From positions 124,001 to 188,000 of the forward strand of contig JBAJFE010000049.1 of the NCBI GenBank assembly GCA_037903355.1: 64,000 nt of DNA. The letters run 5' to 3'. The translations under genes and the position numbers were made by a program. Under the pieces are notes generated by a model. The model was not told the origin of the DNA. It ran no database searches and worked only from the letters and a program-made list of their open reading frames with translations. This document shows, one piece after another, positions 34,337 through 46,550 of the stretch. Source of the stretch: Trichuris trichiura. Lineage: Eukaryota; Nematoda; Enoplea; Trichinellida; Trichuridae. Within the stretch, counting starts at the first letter, position 1. Each line of letters starts with the position of its first letter.

Positions 34337-37300
34337 ATGAAGTAAGCAAATCGATTGGCCTCCTGCTAGGCATTCCGGGTAGCCTCGTCATTCCACAACT
34401 TCCTTTTCCAGTAAGAAGCAAGCGCTTTTCATTGGATCATGTACAATAGTGTTTATCATTCTGTGCGTCGTACTGCTGCTGCTACTGCTCAACGGCAAAT
34501 CTGAACAGGTAAGTTTGATTAATTGCTTTTCCAATTACCCAACCGATACGCATGGACAAAATCGCGCTCCATTTTCTCAGAAATACATAATAAATAAACC
34601 ACGTTGTGGCCAAAGATAGGCACCGTCACCCATTCATTCTTTCGTGTTTCCGCTGCACGCGATTACTGATCAGTAACCGCCATATGAAAAGGCCTAATGG
34701 CATCGTCATGTTTGCATAAAAGGGGGCGCTAATGAAGCGTGAGTAAATTATTATCAATACAGCGTCTATTTCCTAGTCAATACAACACGCCGGTGAGGGG
34801 CGGCATTCAGCAGACGGAAAACAAAGGGAATAGGTTACATCATCCTATTTGAATTTTGAAACCTATTGTTATCATCCTATTAATAGCCTACAATGCGGCT
34901 AGTTGCTTTGTTGGTCAGGTTTTATCGAATAAGGTAAATTTTAGATGTTAGCAACAGCCTCCTCATCTTCTTTTTGCTGCACAACAAACGTGATGAAACG
35001 AAAACACTAATTACGAGTTGGGGTATATTTAAATGATAAAATTTCCGGGCGCGTTACCCACTACTGAACTTGCCAGTCGCGCTTTAATTTGCAAAGAAAA
35101 TCACGTCGCTTGTCGAAGGGAGTCGCTAGAGCCATGTCCCTGCCGGTAACTATGAAAACTTTCCTACCTCTGGACAATGTTTGTCGTTTAACAGAGATCG
35201 CTATTTCTGTGTTGGTCTTCAATCGCGTCTCTTTTCACTGTCATGGACGTCCCCAACAAAAACTGCACAAGTACACAACCAGTGAGTCGATCAGTAAGTT
35301 ATTAAGAGAAAATTGGTAGAGATAGGTAAGCCTAACACTGCTGAGGGCGGAAAAGAAGCAGTTTTAAAACGTATGAGAAAAAACTTGCTCTGTATTCTTT
35401 CACAAAATCTGCTCGTCCGTTTGCTGGTAACGATACAGACACCCTTGACAAGACAAAAACCATAACTGAAGTATCGCATGAAAATTTTTACGTCTGTTAC
35501 AGAATGCCATGTAATTAAGCTAAATGAAGTTACTGTATATCTTTCGGTCGTTACACGCTGAATTTTCGTACTTTAAAACCTACCGTTTAATGTAAGGGCA
35601 TCGGACAGTCTCCGCACCCACAAATAGTAGCAATGTTCTACTCAATCCCTGACAAACCTTTGTCTTCTTCAGCCATGATCAAAGGGGATCATTAACCTCA
35701 GAACTGCTCGCAAATAGCGTATATATTCACGTGACAACGCAATGACATTCGCTGGACGATGCTCATTGCTTCGCAAGTGCACACGGTATACGAGCCTAAC
35801 CATTGATGGGAGTAATACCATGACAAAGGGCCGATAAGCATAGTTTCATCCCACCAATAGCTGCCAACTGTTAGGAGACAGTTGTACGCAGTTATTCTCT
35901 CCTATTCGTGTTTCAAGATATTAAGCAGTTTTATCAACACAAACAGGTCACTCGTTTTCGAAAGATATTAACATAAGGCATGCCAGTGATACAAGAAAGG
36001 TTTCAAATAAGAAACGAGAGTAAGAAAAAAATTGAAAATTCAAGCTGTATTTCTCGCTACCTGCGCATCATTAATCTACTTTACTTAGTGTCGGTTGCCT
36101 ATTTTTCAAACGGTTTTAAGCGAATAGATTCAGAATTTTGCCCGCAAGCAACGCCGTTTTTGTAAATCGCTATATGTCTATTTACAGATCATCAAAACGA
36201 CGACACGCGCTGTTAGTTAACGTTTTATCAAAGCGGGTCATTATTTGACTCCTGCTTTGCGCATCCGCCACCTACGACCTGTCAAAGTTAGAAACTAATA
36301 ATATGCCCTGGGATGATGTTGACTTAACAGCGAACATGCAGATGAATGCTTTTCATCACTAAAGGCTAAACAGTTATTCTTCCTGCATACAACAAACTAC
36401 ACTTTTAACCTACTTCTAAAGACGCTCTTAACAACAGACTCCCTCATGTTCAAGTATTTTTTTGGTTTACAAGGAATGTCGGAAAGCGCAACACGATGGG
36501 AAGTTCATTTTGAGAGGAACAAAATATGCAAAAATTTATAAGATGCTTATTTAAATTTTGTATTGCATCTAGTTTGTCTTTTCGCGTACGCAGGGTAGCC
36601 AGGACTGCGGGGGAAAAATAAGATGAATCATTTTAGGAAGCGAACGAGTTCAGATGGCCTTCTCCGTCCAAATCAACGGAAGGGGTCTACAAGCACGCTG
36701 CCGTCGCAGCGGACAATGGAATTTGTTCCGAAATTGGAAGGAACATTCTACTCAAAGGGGGCAACGCGGTCGACTCAGCCATTGCCACTACCATATGTAT
36801 TGGTGTCTTCGACGCGCACAGCAGCGGAATTGGCGGTGGGCACTTCTCCGTCATTTATCTTAGGTTATTAATGAAACTTCTTACTAAAAATGCTTGACGA
36901 ATGCCTTTCTAGGAAGCAACGCCGTTGCGTAGCTATTGACGCGAGAGAAATGGCCCCGTCCGCTTCTTACAAAGACATGTTTGTCAACGACTCCAAATCT
37001 TCCATTTTCGGTAATCAGCGGCGCAAGAGGTTTAACCTTAATGAGTGAACGCTTGCAGGAGGCAAATCCATAGCTATACCCGGAGAGCTTCACGGCCTAT
37101 GGGTTGCCTACAAGAAATACGGCGGCAAGTTGCCCTGGCGAGACTTGCTCATGCCGACAGCCGAAATTTGCCGCACGGGAATTCTAGTTTCCCAAGCGCT
37201 TGCGGACAAGCTGCAGCTGAACGAGGCGTACATATTCGCGGCTGATTCTCAGCTTAGGTAGAGGCGGTTAACAAAGCATTTCTGCTTTAAGAAAGATGCA

Positions 37301-38696
37301 CAGAGAATATATTTCAGGATTTTCATCAACCCCAAAACGGGTCGCCTCTACCAAGCCGGAGAGGTAATGTACAGACCTGAATTAGCTCAATTGCTCCAAG
37401 ACTTGGCCGAGGCAGCCGACCCGGTTCAATTGTTCTACAATAGCTCAATGACTAAGGAAATGGTGAAAGAAATACAAGAATACGGTAGGAACTAGTCGAT
37501 GTGTTGTTCCAGGCAAATTCATTCCTTTCTAATTTAGGAAGCATAATAACGGAAGAAGATATGCGAAACTATGTATCCAAAGCAATCGCGCCTGTTGAAG
37601 TGTCAATAAGCGATGGCATAATGGCTTGTGGACCTCCCCCTCCCAGCTCAGCAGCTATCGCTATGGCAATACTTAACATTATGAGCGGTAGGGCACGCAC
37701 AGTTAGTACATTGTCCTAAGTTGTACACTTTTTGCAGGTTATAACTTAACAGCGGCAAAAGACATGGCAACTGCGGAAGCGGAAACTCTTACTTACCATA
37801 GGTTCATTGAAGCAATGAAATTTTCATACGCTGCTCACAGCAAGCTTGGCGATCCAAATTTCAAACCGGAAATTTTCTCCATAGTTGAACGGCTGTTGAG
37901 CAAAGACTTCAGCAGGGAAGTTCGCCAAAAGATCAATGACAAAGCGCATCCCACCGAATTCTACGGAGAGGCTTTCGCTCCAAAATCAACACACGGTACC
38001 GCTCATCTAGGCGTACTCGACTCCGAAGGCAACGCGGTAGCGCTGACGTCAACTATCAATTTATAGTAAGTCGACTAATCGTTATGCGAGTGACTTTCAA
38101 TGGGAAAAAAATTCCATCACAGTTTTGGATCCAAGATGCGGTCGCGAAAGTATGACATCATATGGAACGACGGTATGGACGACTTTTCGACGCCTGGCGT
38201 GAAGAACTATTTTGAATATCCGCCATTGTTGAACAATTTTATCATGCCTGGCAAACGACCATTATCATCGATGACTCCTATAGTCATTTACGACAAGGCC
38301 AGCGGTGACGTAAGGCTGGTAATTGGCTCTGCAGGCGGTTCACGGATAATCACAACGACGGCTTATATGGCCATGCGATCGCTATGGCTCAACGAGACGA
38401 TTAAACAGGCCATGGACGCCCCACGGTTGCACAATCAGCTTATTCCTGAGCGTACGTACTACGAGAGGCTCTTTCCGGAGGTGAATGCCCATTTGGCAAC
38501 ATCGTCCTTTTGCCATCCGCTATAATAAGCCTTGTTGCATTGACAGGGATTCGTGAAAAGCCTTAATACCCGCGGTCAGAACATGCAACCCATCGATGTC
38601 GTCACGGCTGCAACGGGAATACAGGTAACCAAGTCAGGACAAATCCTCGCCAACAGCGATTGGCGAAAACCTGGTGGCTATCCTGCCGGTTACTAA
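34337..38696 (+). CDS. Gamma-glutamyltranspeptidase (glutathione hydrolase)
   Basis: Ten coding exons, 592 aa: 34337-34341, 34412-34508, 36637-36863, 36913-37010, 37059-37257, 37318-37484, 37538-37687, 37738-38065, 38123-38480, 38547-38696. All phases agree; one intron is 2.1 kb and the others 48-70 bp. The first coding exon holds only ATG AA. Exon 2 gives a type II membrane anchor (NKKQALFIG, then FIILCVVLLLLLL). Landmarks: HAAVAADNGICSEIGRN, AHSSGIGGGHFSVIYL, IDAREMAP (substrate-binding Arg), autoprocessing and nucleophile motif HGTAHLGVLD (Thr402), LTSTINLYFGSK, PGKRPLSSMTP, GSAGGS, final GGYPAGY. The motif NDGMDDFS has Gly where many members have Glu. Cleaves gamma-glutamyl bonds of extracellular glutathione after self-cleavage before the Thr. 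Length is close to human GGT1. Confidence 0.93.
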
Positions 38697-38699
38697 ATC

Positions 38700-40103
38700 G
38701 AAAAAGTGGCGACAACATTTCCAACTCGTTTACTCTGACTGTACAAAAAAAAAAACACTGCAAGTTCAATGAGCTCGGATTCTGCCGCCTCGCATGTGTT
38801 GCGAACTTGATCTCCGACGACTTCTCGAATTATCCCGCCGAGTAAAAGACCTCCGACGAGAGTTCAGCCAATTGTCCCGCCGGCGTTCATGCTCTCTTGG
38901 CGTTCTTTCCCGCTTTCTTCTCCTCACTCAAAAATTAGTCAATGATAGACTACGCAATCTAATAGTTCAACGACGCCATACCTGTTGGTGATGCCTCGCT
39001 GCTTGACGAAGACGGACTAGTCTTTTGGGATGAACTTTCGCTTCCATGTCTCTTTCTACTGTCATGCTTGTTTGTCTTTTTCTTCTTCTTTGCTTTCTCC
39101 TTTCTTCTACCGCTTACGGCTTTAAAAAACTTGCTAGAAAAAAAATTATGCCTAAACGACTGCTTCTTGGCTAAAAAGTACGAAAAACAATAGCAGAGAA
39201 ACAACATAGTTGCTCGCCGCGTAAGACTTGCGCAACAAGAACGCTACTCATAGAGAACTCAAGCAAACCAACAGCGATTGGATATTCGTTTCGAAATTAG
39301 CTATTCCCAGTAGATTATTAGTTTGTTTTTTCATCACTTCAAACGCATTAATAGGTCTCGAAGAAAACGGCGCCCTCAAGTAGTATCAAAAACTTGAAAA
39401 TAAAGCGGGAACATTAAAACAACCTAAATGTACGTAAGGACTTAAGAAAAACTCCTAAGCACTCTGCGACCACTGGGAAAATATGAATAGAATTTAATTT
39501 TCAAAATTTAACAAACCAGACTTGCTGCAGGGAAGTCAGGGCTAAATGTGGGTTGGCATTTAGACCACTACGCCTAATGCAAGTGACTAAAACTTGGTCT
39601 ACAACACTTGACAATGAGAGTCAAAGGAAATCTCGCACGCTGCGTGCCGACCTGTGCCAACCAAAACGACCCGCAGCACAGAGAGAGATAGCTACACCAC
39701 AACGACATGAAGCCACCTTCTAAGCTATGGCAAAGCTTCCATCGCCTATAAGAAATTTTTCTGAAACGTAAAAGTCTCGCCTTGGGAGATGCACTTCAAT
39801 ACGATCAAGTGGACATGTAGATAAGTTATCATACGCGCAACAACCATTGGTCAAGCATTGGTCAACAGCGAGGCGTGTAGAGGGCGTGTAAAGTGAAGAA
39901 CAACACTTCGGTTAGTCGGATGCCGCTCTGTAGGCCAAATAGTGCCCATTTGCGTTGGCAAACAGAGCGCGGTTGATTGATGCTTAACGGCAATGCTTTG
40001 CTCGACGACCGCTACTTGGTAAACTGTACACCAAAAGTTGTCAACTTCGGACGGTAGTTCAAATTACCTTTCGCCGAAAACAACGACATCCGGTGCCAAG
40101 CAC
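38700..40103. other. Intergenic with one exon-like ORF
   Basis: Between GGT and the transferrin gene. Apart from the minus-strand Lys/Ser-rich frame listed separately, no gene is supported. Confidence 0.4.
38959..39133 (-). CDS. Possible Lys/Ser-rich terminal exon
   Basis: After a strong acceptor (ATTTTTTTTCTAG, minus strand), an open stretch reads KFFKAVSGRRKEKAKKKKKT, then HDSRKRHGSESSSQKTS and SSSSSEASPTGMASLNY, followed by a stop. The composition resembles tails of splicing-associated proteins. No upstream exons were found, so it may be chance. Confidence 0.25.
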
Positions 40104-42321
40104 ATGATTAGCATATTGCTAGCCCTTTTCGCTTGGAGTTCAATGGGGCCGAAATGCGAGTCGATTCGATGGTGCGTCCGAGATTCCGGATACAACCAAC
40201 AGCTTTGCGCCCAAATGCAACAGGACCTTCAGCGACGAAACACGTCAACAGACTTTCGTTGCGTATACGGACTCAATCAGATCGACTGCATGCAACAGAT
40301 ACGCAGCGGCTCGGCGGATTCAATGAACTTGGACGCTGAAGAAGTTTACGTCGCTGGTCGCTATCTCTCACTTCGAGTAGCAACCTACGAAAAGGTTGAA
40401 GCAAGAGACTTTGTCGAAGAATCTTTGGTCGTTATACGAGAAGCGTCATTTAAAAAATACCGCGTGAGCGACTTAGCCAACAAACGTCTTTGTCTCCCCA
40501 AGGTGGAAGAAGGCAACATGCAATATCAGGCGTTGATCAGCGTGCTTCTTCCCTTGGGAATTATTCCTACGAAGGAAGTGGACTGCCGATCGCCGGCGCA
40601 AACTCTGGCCAACTACTTTGGACAATCCTGCATGCCAGGCAGGTAAGCGCTCTTTTTTTTACTTCACACTAACGGATACTACGAAAGGGTATTAAGTATT
40701 TTCTTATAAAGAAATTTGCATAAAAGCAACGTTTTCGTTCTATGATTACGCTTTAACGATTACCGCCACAACTAGGTGGTCAAAGCTGCCTACGGACGAT
40801 TCGCCGGGTCGGCAATGCGCTTTATGCCCGAATGCCTGCACCCATCAAGGTCCCTATGCAAGCGCTGCTGGTGCACTGCGTTGTCTTATTGAAAGGCGGG
40901 CGGATGTAGCAGTGACAAGTGCTAACGCGCTGTCTCAATACCCAACGGGACGCAATGGTCTTTCGCCTTCAAAATACAAACTCTTATGCTTACAAGGATC
41001 GTCGGCCGAGCTGGACGAAGGATGTTCATGGTTTGGGAGACGCGGTAACGCGTTTGTCGTGTCGCCTTTGGCAAAGAGCAAAAAAATTGAACAAGTGCGC
41101 AACACGTTAAATAAGATCTTTAGGGCTTTTAATGGAACCAAACCCGCCTGGTTTCGTAGGATGGTATTCAGCTCTAGCAACGTCACCACTTTGGGAGAGA
41201 CAAACGGCCGAAGCTTTACCTACAAACGCTACTTGGGCAGCCTGTTTGTCCGCTCAATGGAGAGCCCATTCGCAAGCAGCAATTGCCTCCCTTCGACTGT
41301 ACGATTCTGCCTGACGGCTAAGCAAAGAAAATGCCAAAGCATTGCCATGGCTTGGGCGACCATTCGCCTTAAGCCTACGTTGGAATGTCAACAAGCAATC
41401 TACAGATCTCAATGCGTCAACTCACTTCTCCACGATCGAAGTGACATAGCCTTAATGAGCGCCCCGGAAGCTATAGAATCTTATATTAAACATGGCCTTG
41501 TTCCCATAGCTGTTGAAATCTTGGAAAATGACGTACAAGCTTCTTATCTTCTTGCGGTGCTGACAAAGCGCAAGAATTTGGCACCGGGCCAACTATACGG
41601 AGCGAAGGCTTGCTTTGGCGGTGGCACAACTCGTACGCTGACTTTAATTCTTCTGGAGCGTCTCCGTATTCTTCGTCTGAACAAGTGCCGCTTCGATCAA
41701 GTCCATTTGGATTTTTTCAAACCGGCTTGCAAGCCAGCCGCAAGTGAACATTACGGGCTATGCGCTCTTTGCGATAACGCCGCGCTCGGTAGGCTTATTT
41801 GGAAGCACGCAAGCGGGAACCGGACAAGCAAAGAGGGCGCTGATGTTGCTTTTTTAAATCTTAACTATGATCAAGTTATGGAACTACAGCGCGCTTCCAA
41901 TCTATTTATGCTAATGTGCCCTGACGGCAAGCGAAGACGACTTGACGAGTTCAAAAGTTGTACATGGCTCACGACACCCGGTTCGGCCGTGGTGGCATCG
42001 AAGACCGCCTCGTACGCGGTTAGACGGCGTCTAACCGAGATGCTTGTCTATGCTCAACGTTACTACGAAAGGAAAAAGCCGAATGACAAATTTTCAATGT
42101 TCGCCTCGCGAATGGAGCAAGCAACCTTGTTCGACAAGCGAACCGTTCGCCTGAAACCTGTGTGGACTTCTAACGATTACGACTCAGTGCTGCGATCTAC
42201 TTTTGGAGAGGAAATGATTGATATTTACGAAAGATACGTACGATGCGGCTGCGGAGCGCTAAAGGCAACGTACGCAGTGGTGTCGCTGCTTTGTGCGTTG
42301 GCGGCTGCAAAGTTTACCTGA
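40104..42321 (+). CDS. Melanotransferrin-like transferrin, two lobes
   Basis: Two exons, 40104-40642 and 40776-42321 (133-bp intron, phase 2), encoding 694 aa. Start chosen for the signal peptide MISILLALFAWSSM. N-lobe landmarks: RWCVRDSGYNQQLC, DLANKRLCLPKV, SCMPG, CALCPNAC, GALRCLIERRADVAV, YKLLCL. C-lobe: FCLTAKQRKCQSIAMAW, CQQAIY, ALMSAPEAIESY, LCALCD, GADVAFLNLNYDQV, LMCPDGKRRRLDEFKSCTWL. The protein ends CGCGALKATYAVVSLLCALA, a hydrophobic tail as in GPI-anchored melanotransferrin. By eye, most iron ligands are missing: the N-lobe Asp (NLDAEE) and one C-lobe Tyr (SYLLAV) remain, but other Tyr and His positions are replaced. Transferrins bind ferric iron extracellularly; this one may not. 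The 3' end overlaps CIR1 on the other strand. Confidence 0.88.
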
Positions 42322-43923
42322 AAATCTTGCTTCGCTCTGCTTCGGACAATGACTGCAAAAATGCGAACATCAACTGCTCCTCCGTGATTTCCTTGCTTTC
42401 CTCAGGTCGCGTACTGCTGCCCATATTCTGTTGACGACGAACAGCTTGTTAAATGGTACGCGTAAAATGCCAAAGACTCACCTCGATAGCAACGTCGGCG
42501 CGGAAATTGTCAACAATATGTTGCTTCAAAGTTAGGCCGTACTCCGACTTCATTTCGGACAAAAGTTCATTGGTATACGCGGCCCCTGAAAGCTAACTCT
42601 GACGCAACTTGGAGAGGTGATGAAAATTTTTGAAAGTTACCCCCAGTTTTTGCGGCGGTCACCTCGCTCGTAACAGTAGCCGACTGCGACGTGCATGGCC
42701 CGCTCATTTCCGCTTTTACTTGTCTTATCAAATCGGAAGGATTCGTACAATCTAAAATTAAAGCAACATGACGAAAAGAGCATTTCTGCATTGCTTAACG
42801 TGGGCTTCGGTCAACATACTGAAAAAACAATTTTCGGAAAACCGACAATATGTACATACTGGTCTTTAAAAACGTGGTGTCTTGGTACGAGACCATATAT
42901 TTTCATAATGAGAAAACTTTATTACGGATCGGTTCCCGTTTATGTATATAAAAGAGATTCCGGAGCTTTCGGGTCATTCGAGACCCGAAAGCTCCGGAGT
43001 CTCTTTTATATACATAAACGGGAACCGATCCGTAGTAAAGCTTTTTCATTATGAAAATACTGGTCTTTAGACTTAAATATGCAATAGCGCCAGCGACAAA
43101 ACAGTTGGCTAGGAAAAAGCTATTAATATGAAGACTGCCGCAAGCCTTACGTCACTTAGATAGCAAGGTACTAAACAAACAAAATCTTTGGGAAATACGC
43201 TACAAGAACAAAGGGAAGTTTTTAAAACTTGTGAACCTTGTTTCTTGTATTCTACGCTATTTATTATCACAGCTGCTTATAAAACTGTACTTTCTATCAT
43301 AAAATAGAAGTATGGATTTCAATGCGAGTGTTTTGGAAGTACTTACAGCCGGCATCTTCGTAATTGCCGGACATATTGTATAAGGGACACTCTCGATCGG
43401 TGTTTATGTGACCCCACTTGTGGCACTTGACGCATCGAACGTTGCGAACTTGAATACCGAAAGGTTGATCGCGAACTGTCTCGTCCCCTTTCACCCAACT
43501 GCAAATAGCCAACAGGTCAAATAAGACCAAGGCAAAAAGCCAAGTTTGAACGTACGCTTCTCTGGGTGCGTTGTACTTGCGTTGCCATTCAAACTTTGGC
43601 TCCAAATCAGGCTGAATTTCCTTCTCCTCCTTGCGCAAACCGCTCGGCGCGTCGTACATAAAGGCCAAACCGAGTCGAGCTTTTTCGTCGCCAAGAAGAG
43701 CCCTGAAACGCGTACGTAGGCACAAGACGAAGAAAAAAGCGCAATTATGCTCGTACTTGTTGTTCAGAATTTCTTGCTCCTTCTCGTATTGCTGTCTCAA
43801 CTCTTCCTGCTTCTTCTTCTCGGTAGCCAACTTTTGCTCGGCCATAAACACCTTTTTCAAATTCCATATGGCCGACGGGTGGAAGTCCTTTTTGGACATG
43901 TAATTATTGAATCCTTTGCCCAT
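42314..43923 (-). CDS. CIR1: CIR1, corepressor interacting with RBPJ
   Basis: Five exons on the minus strand with consistent phases: 43923-43757, 43702-43556, 43498-43347, 42585-42482, 42427-42314; 227 aa. The N-terminus [20 protein letters not shown] matches the Cir_N domain; then [63 protein letters not shown] (zinc-knuckle-like CX2C...H...C) and [12 protein letters not shown]. The C-terminal exons give [16 protein letters not shown] and [16 protein letters not shown]. In animals CIR1 bridges RBPJ/CSL to SAP/HDAC corepressors and also associates with spliceosomes. The vertebrate Lys/Ser-rich tail is absent, making this a short form. Intron 3 (761 bp) contains a large palindrome. Confidence 0.92.
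42856..43069. repeat. Long palindromic element with ribozyme-like centre in CIR1 intron
   Basis: Arms of about 75 bp (42901-42975 and 42982-43056) are near-perfect inverted copies, including CGGATCGGTTCCCGTTTATG on the left. The centre reads GGGTC-ATTCGA-GACCC, and on both strands it continues into GAAAGCTCCGGAG, the same string that follows stem II in the Penelope hammerhead-like motifs. The flanks carry a 13-bp direct repeat ATACTGGTCTTTA (42856-42868 and 43057-43069), consistent with a target-site duplication. Confidence 0.8.
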
Positions 43924-44886
43924 GGTTGCGCCTGGAACGACAATTCAACCGATAAACAGCAACCAAATTCTCGCACAGCCGATAAGTACAGAAGCTAAAA
44001 TGTACGAAGGTTCGAAGCTACAGTATGTCAATTTATCGCTGTCCAGATAAACAACCGAACTTTAGCCGTGCAATAGGACGTTTTGCAATCGCTTGCCTTG
44101 CTAGATAACAACGCGGTGAGCTTACTTTTATTTTTTGCTTTTATTGCACACTGCCACGCCAGCTTATCCCGTCGAGTATAATTGCTTAAATCGCTAGTCC
44201 AGCGTTCAAGCAGCTTTTTTTCGTCTCCTTGAGCAGAGTCGTTCTAATCGCGCTACCGCTTAAACTTTGTTTGAGTCTGAAAACGTGTTTTTATCTTTTT
44301 TTAAAGCGAACCGTATATAATTTTCTCCCAAACTGGCTAGCAAACAAGGAAATCAAGTTGCAGCGTCTCGGATGAGCAATGGTAAAACAATTTCTTGCTT
44401 AAATTCGTGGCGGATAATTTTTTTAACTCGAGAAACAGCATTTTACCGTTTCAGCCGGTCCGCAGATCGTTTGCTAAAGTGGAGGTGTGCGCTGTAGTGT
44501 TTAACGGTGTTGTCGTCCGGTGTTGAGGATGAGTTTCAATTTAATGTCTTCTTGCGCTAATCTTTTCGCGTAGACCATTTGCGCGCGTACTATTGCATTT
44601 TTTGTCATTCGACTTAACGTTGAGCAACTTGGATTCGCAGGATAGCTGTGGTTCGAAGCTACCCTTCTGCATGAAAGCTACGCGGTCGAATGGAAGTGAT
44701 TCTTTATGCTTTTATGCCATAACCAGTTTCGTTGAGCTAGCAACTCCATCAGTTTGATCTTTACGATTTCTGCATGAAGCAGAATTCATCTTTTCCGTTG
44801 AGTCATGTTTTGAATGGAATATTTCCGCTCATTACGACTTTTTCGTACTAAAGGGGTTCACTATCATTAGGTATAGTCAAGGCACA
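43924..44886. promoter_or_regulatory. Divergent intergenic region between CIR1 and DNTTIP1
   Basis: The start codons of CIR1 (-) and DNTTIP1 (+) are about 960 bp apart and head to head, so this segment must hold both promoters. No TATA box or other specific element stands out by eye. Confidence 0.4.
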
Positions 44887-46550
44887 ATGGAATGCGTCGC
44901 GGAGAATGTGGAGCAATCCAGTAACAGTGATTGTTCGGTGAGTTGCGTCAGCCAGTTTGTTTTTCTACAGTCTTTTTCCATTCGTAGCCCGAGTCGTCAA
45001 AGCATCCATTCAACAAACGCATGCTCATCGTGAAGAGATACTTAGCATTACGGAAGTTCAACCCGAAGGAATTCGGTCGAGCTACGAAGGAAAGGTGCTA
45101 TCCCTTTTCCAGCTGCGCAATGCTTTCGTTCCCTAACTTTCCTTGTAGATATTTAAATCAAGCAACGGCGGCAAAGGCCGGTTTAAACGCCTTGCGCAAA
45201 ATCTACCAACCAGCGATCAACGAGGAGATACGAGAAGTCGTCCAACGCTACGCAGACGTACATTTTTTTCGTAACCTGCAAATCACCGACGTTACAGCAC
45301 TTTTTTTTAGCAGTATTTTGCTCCGGCAGTTCGCAACGTGTGTCAAAATGTGGACGGTACGTGTAGTCAACAGCTGTTGCATACGGTTTGCCGAAATGTC
45401 TTGGAAGAAGTAAATGCCTTTGGGCTCTTCAAAATTTTCCTCGCACACTTTGCATATCTCTAGGCCAAGCAGTTGTTTCCGCTAGCCCAAAATGAAGCAC
45501 TAGTAAAAAAGTCGAACGACCGTCCCCACCCGTCCCCAGCGGAAGTCTACAATGTACTTATCTACAAGCCTACGCATTTTGCATCTATATCATTACCCTT
45601 AGGAGCATCGAAAGCGAACGAACGCGTATGTGCAAGAGGCCCCTTATGGAAATGGTGTTTGCAAGTCGGAAAGCGAGGTGGTCCCTATTTGAACTTTCAA
45701 GTTTAGAAAAAATGATTACCATTTAAGATGTCCGAAGGTTCGCCGCTTGCGGACGTGTCCCAGTCGAGATACCTCTGGTAACAATTTCTTTTTTCCGAAC
45801 AAGCTTACGGTAGTCCGTCATTTCCATGTTTAGCTATTCGAACAAACGAATAAGGACGAAGCTCGCGTCAAAGATTGTCAGCACAAATACGGTATTGGAA
45901 AAGGTGACGTTGTCGAATTTCCCGATTGGGCTTTATTTCTGCATGACTAACTTTTCTACTCGCTTCAGTGGAATCCCAGCCGGCTAACAGAGAATTCTGA
46001 ATTCGTTTTGGGCCCTCAGGCAAACTCGTACGTAACGTTCGCCCTTTGGCTTCTCTTCTTTATAAAGACCAAATTTTGCAGGGCGCTCGGCTATGCCGCC
46101 CAGCGCGGACGCATCTACACCAAGTATCCGTCCTTGTTCAAAGTATTCTCATTAGGTGGCGCCCTCTTCAGCTTTGACTCTATCCTTTTCCAGTACATAG
46201 GTGACAACGACGATCGCCAGTGGTTGATAGATCAAAAGTTGAAAAGGATGAAGAACGGAGGCAAAGTATTCCTCGTGCTATTGGAGGACATCATCGAATT
46301 GGCCAGCACGCCCGAGTGCAGGTAGAGAGATGTTCAAATCAGTTATTCACCTTTTTTTGCATAATCATAAATTTCAAGAGACAATCCGGAAGTCGACTTA
46401 AGCATGCTGGAGCCGTTCAAATTGCCGCTGTGCATTTTGGACAAAGTTAAGTACGCAATGGCTGAAGTTTACAATGGCATGAAGATGTCGTCTTCGGCCT
46501 CTCGCTCACGCTGGACGGACGGTCTTGTCCGCTACGACCCGGTTTGCTAA
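44887..46550 (+). CDS. DNTTIP1: DNTTIP1 (TdIF1), MiDAC deacetylase complex subunit
   Basis: Exons with matching phases: 44887-44937, 44988-45094, 45149-45257, 45311-45409, 45464-(end unresolved), 45969-46027, 46082-46142, 46194-46321, 46379-46550. One small exon about 45890-45910 and the 3' end of the fifth exon are uncertain. Dimerisation region: LRKIYQPAINEEIREVVQRY, then QYFAPAVRNVCQNV. DNA-binding C-terminal part: WNPSRLTENSEFVLGPQANS, ALGYAAQRGRIYTKYPSLFK, YIGDNDDRQWLIDQK, KVFLVLLEDIIELA, then a final helix LEPFKLPLCILDKVKYAMAE. The order and motifs match TdIF1, which scaffolds HDAC1/2 in the mitotic deacetylase complex. AATAAA follows at 46567. Short introns of 50-54 bp. Confidence 0.87.

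Noticed and set aside
45473..45706. Separate small gene downstream of the first DNTTIP1 exons
   Set aside because: Its acceptor and phase join it to the preceding exon, and its position fits the middle of DNTTIP1; only its 3' boundary is unresolved.
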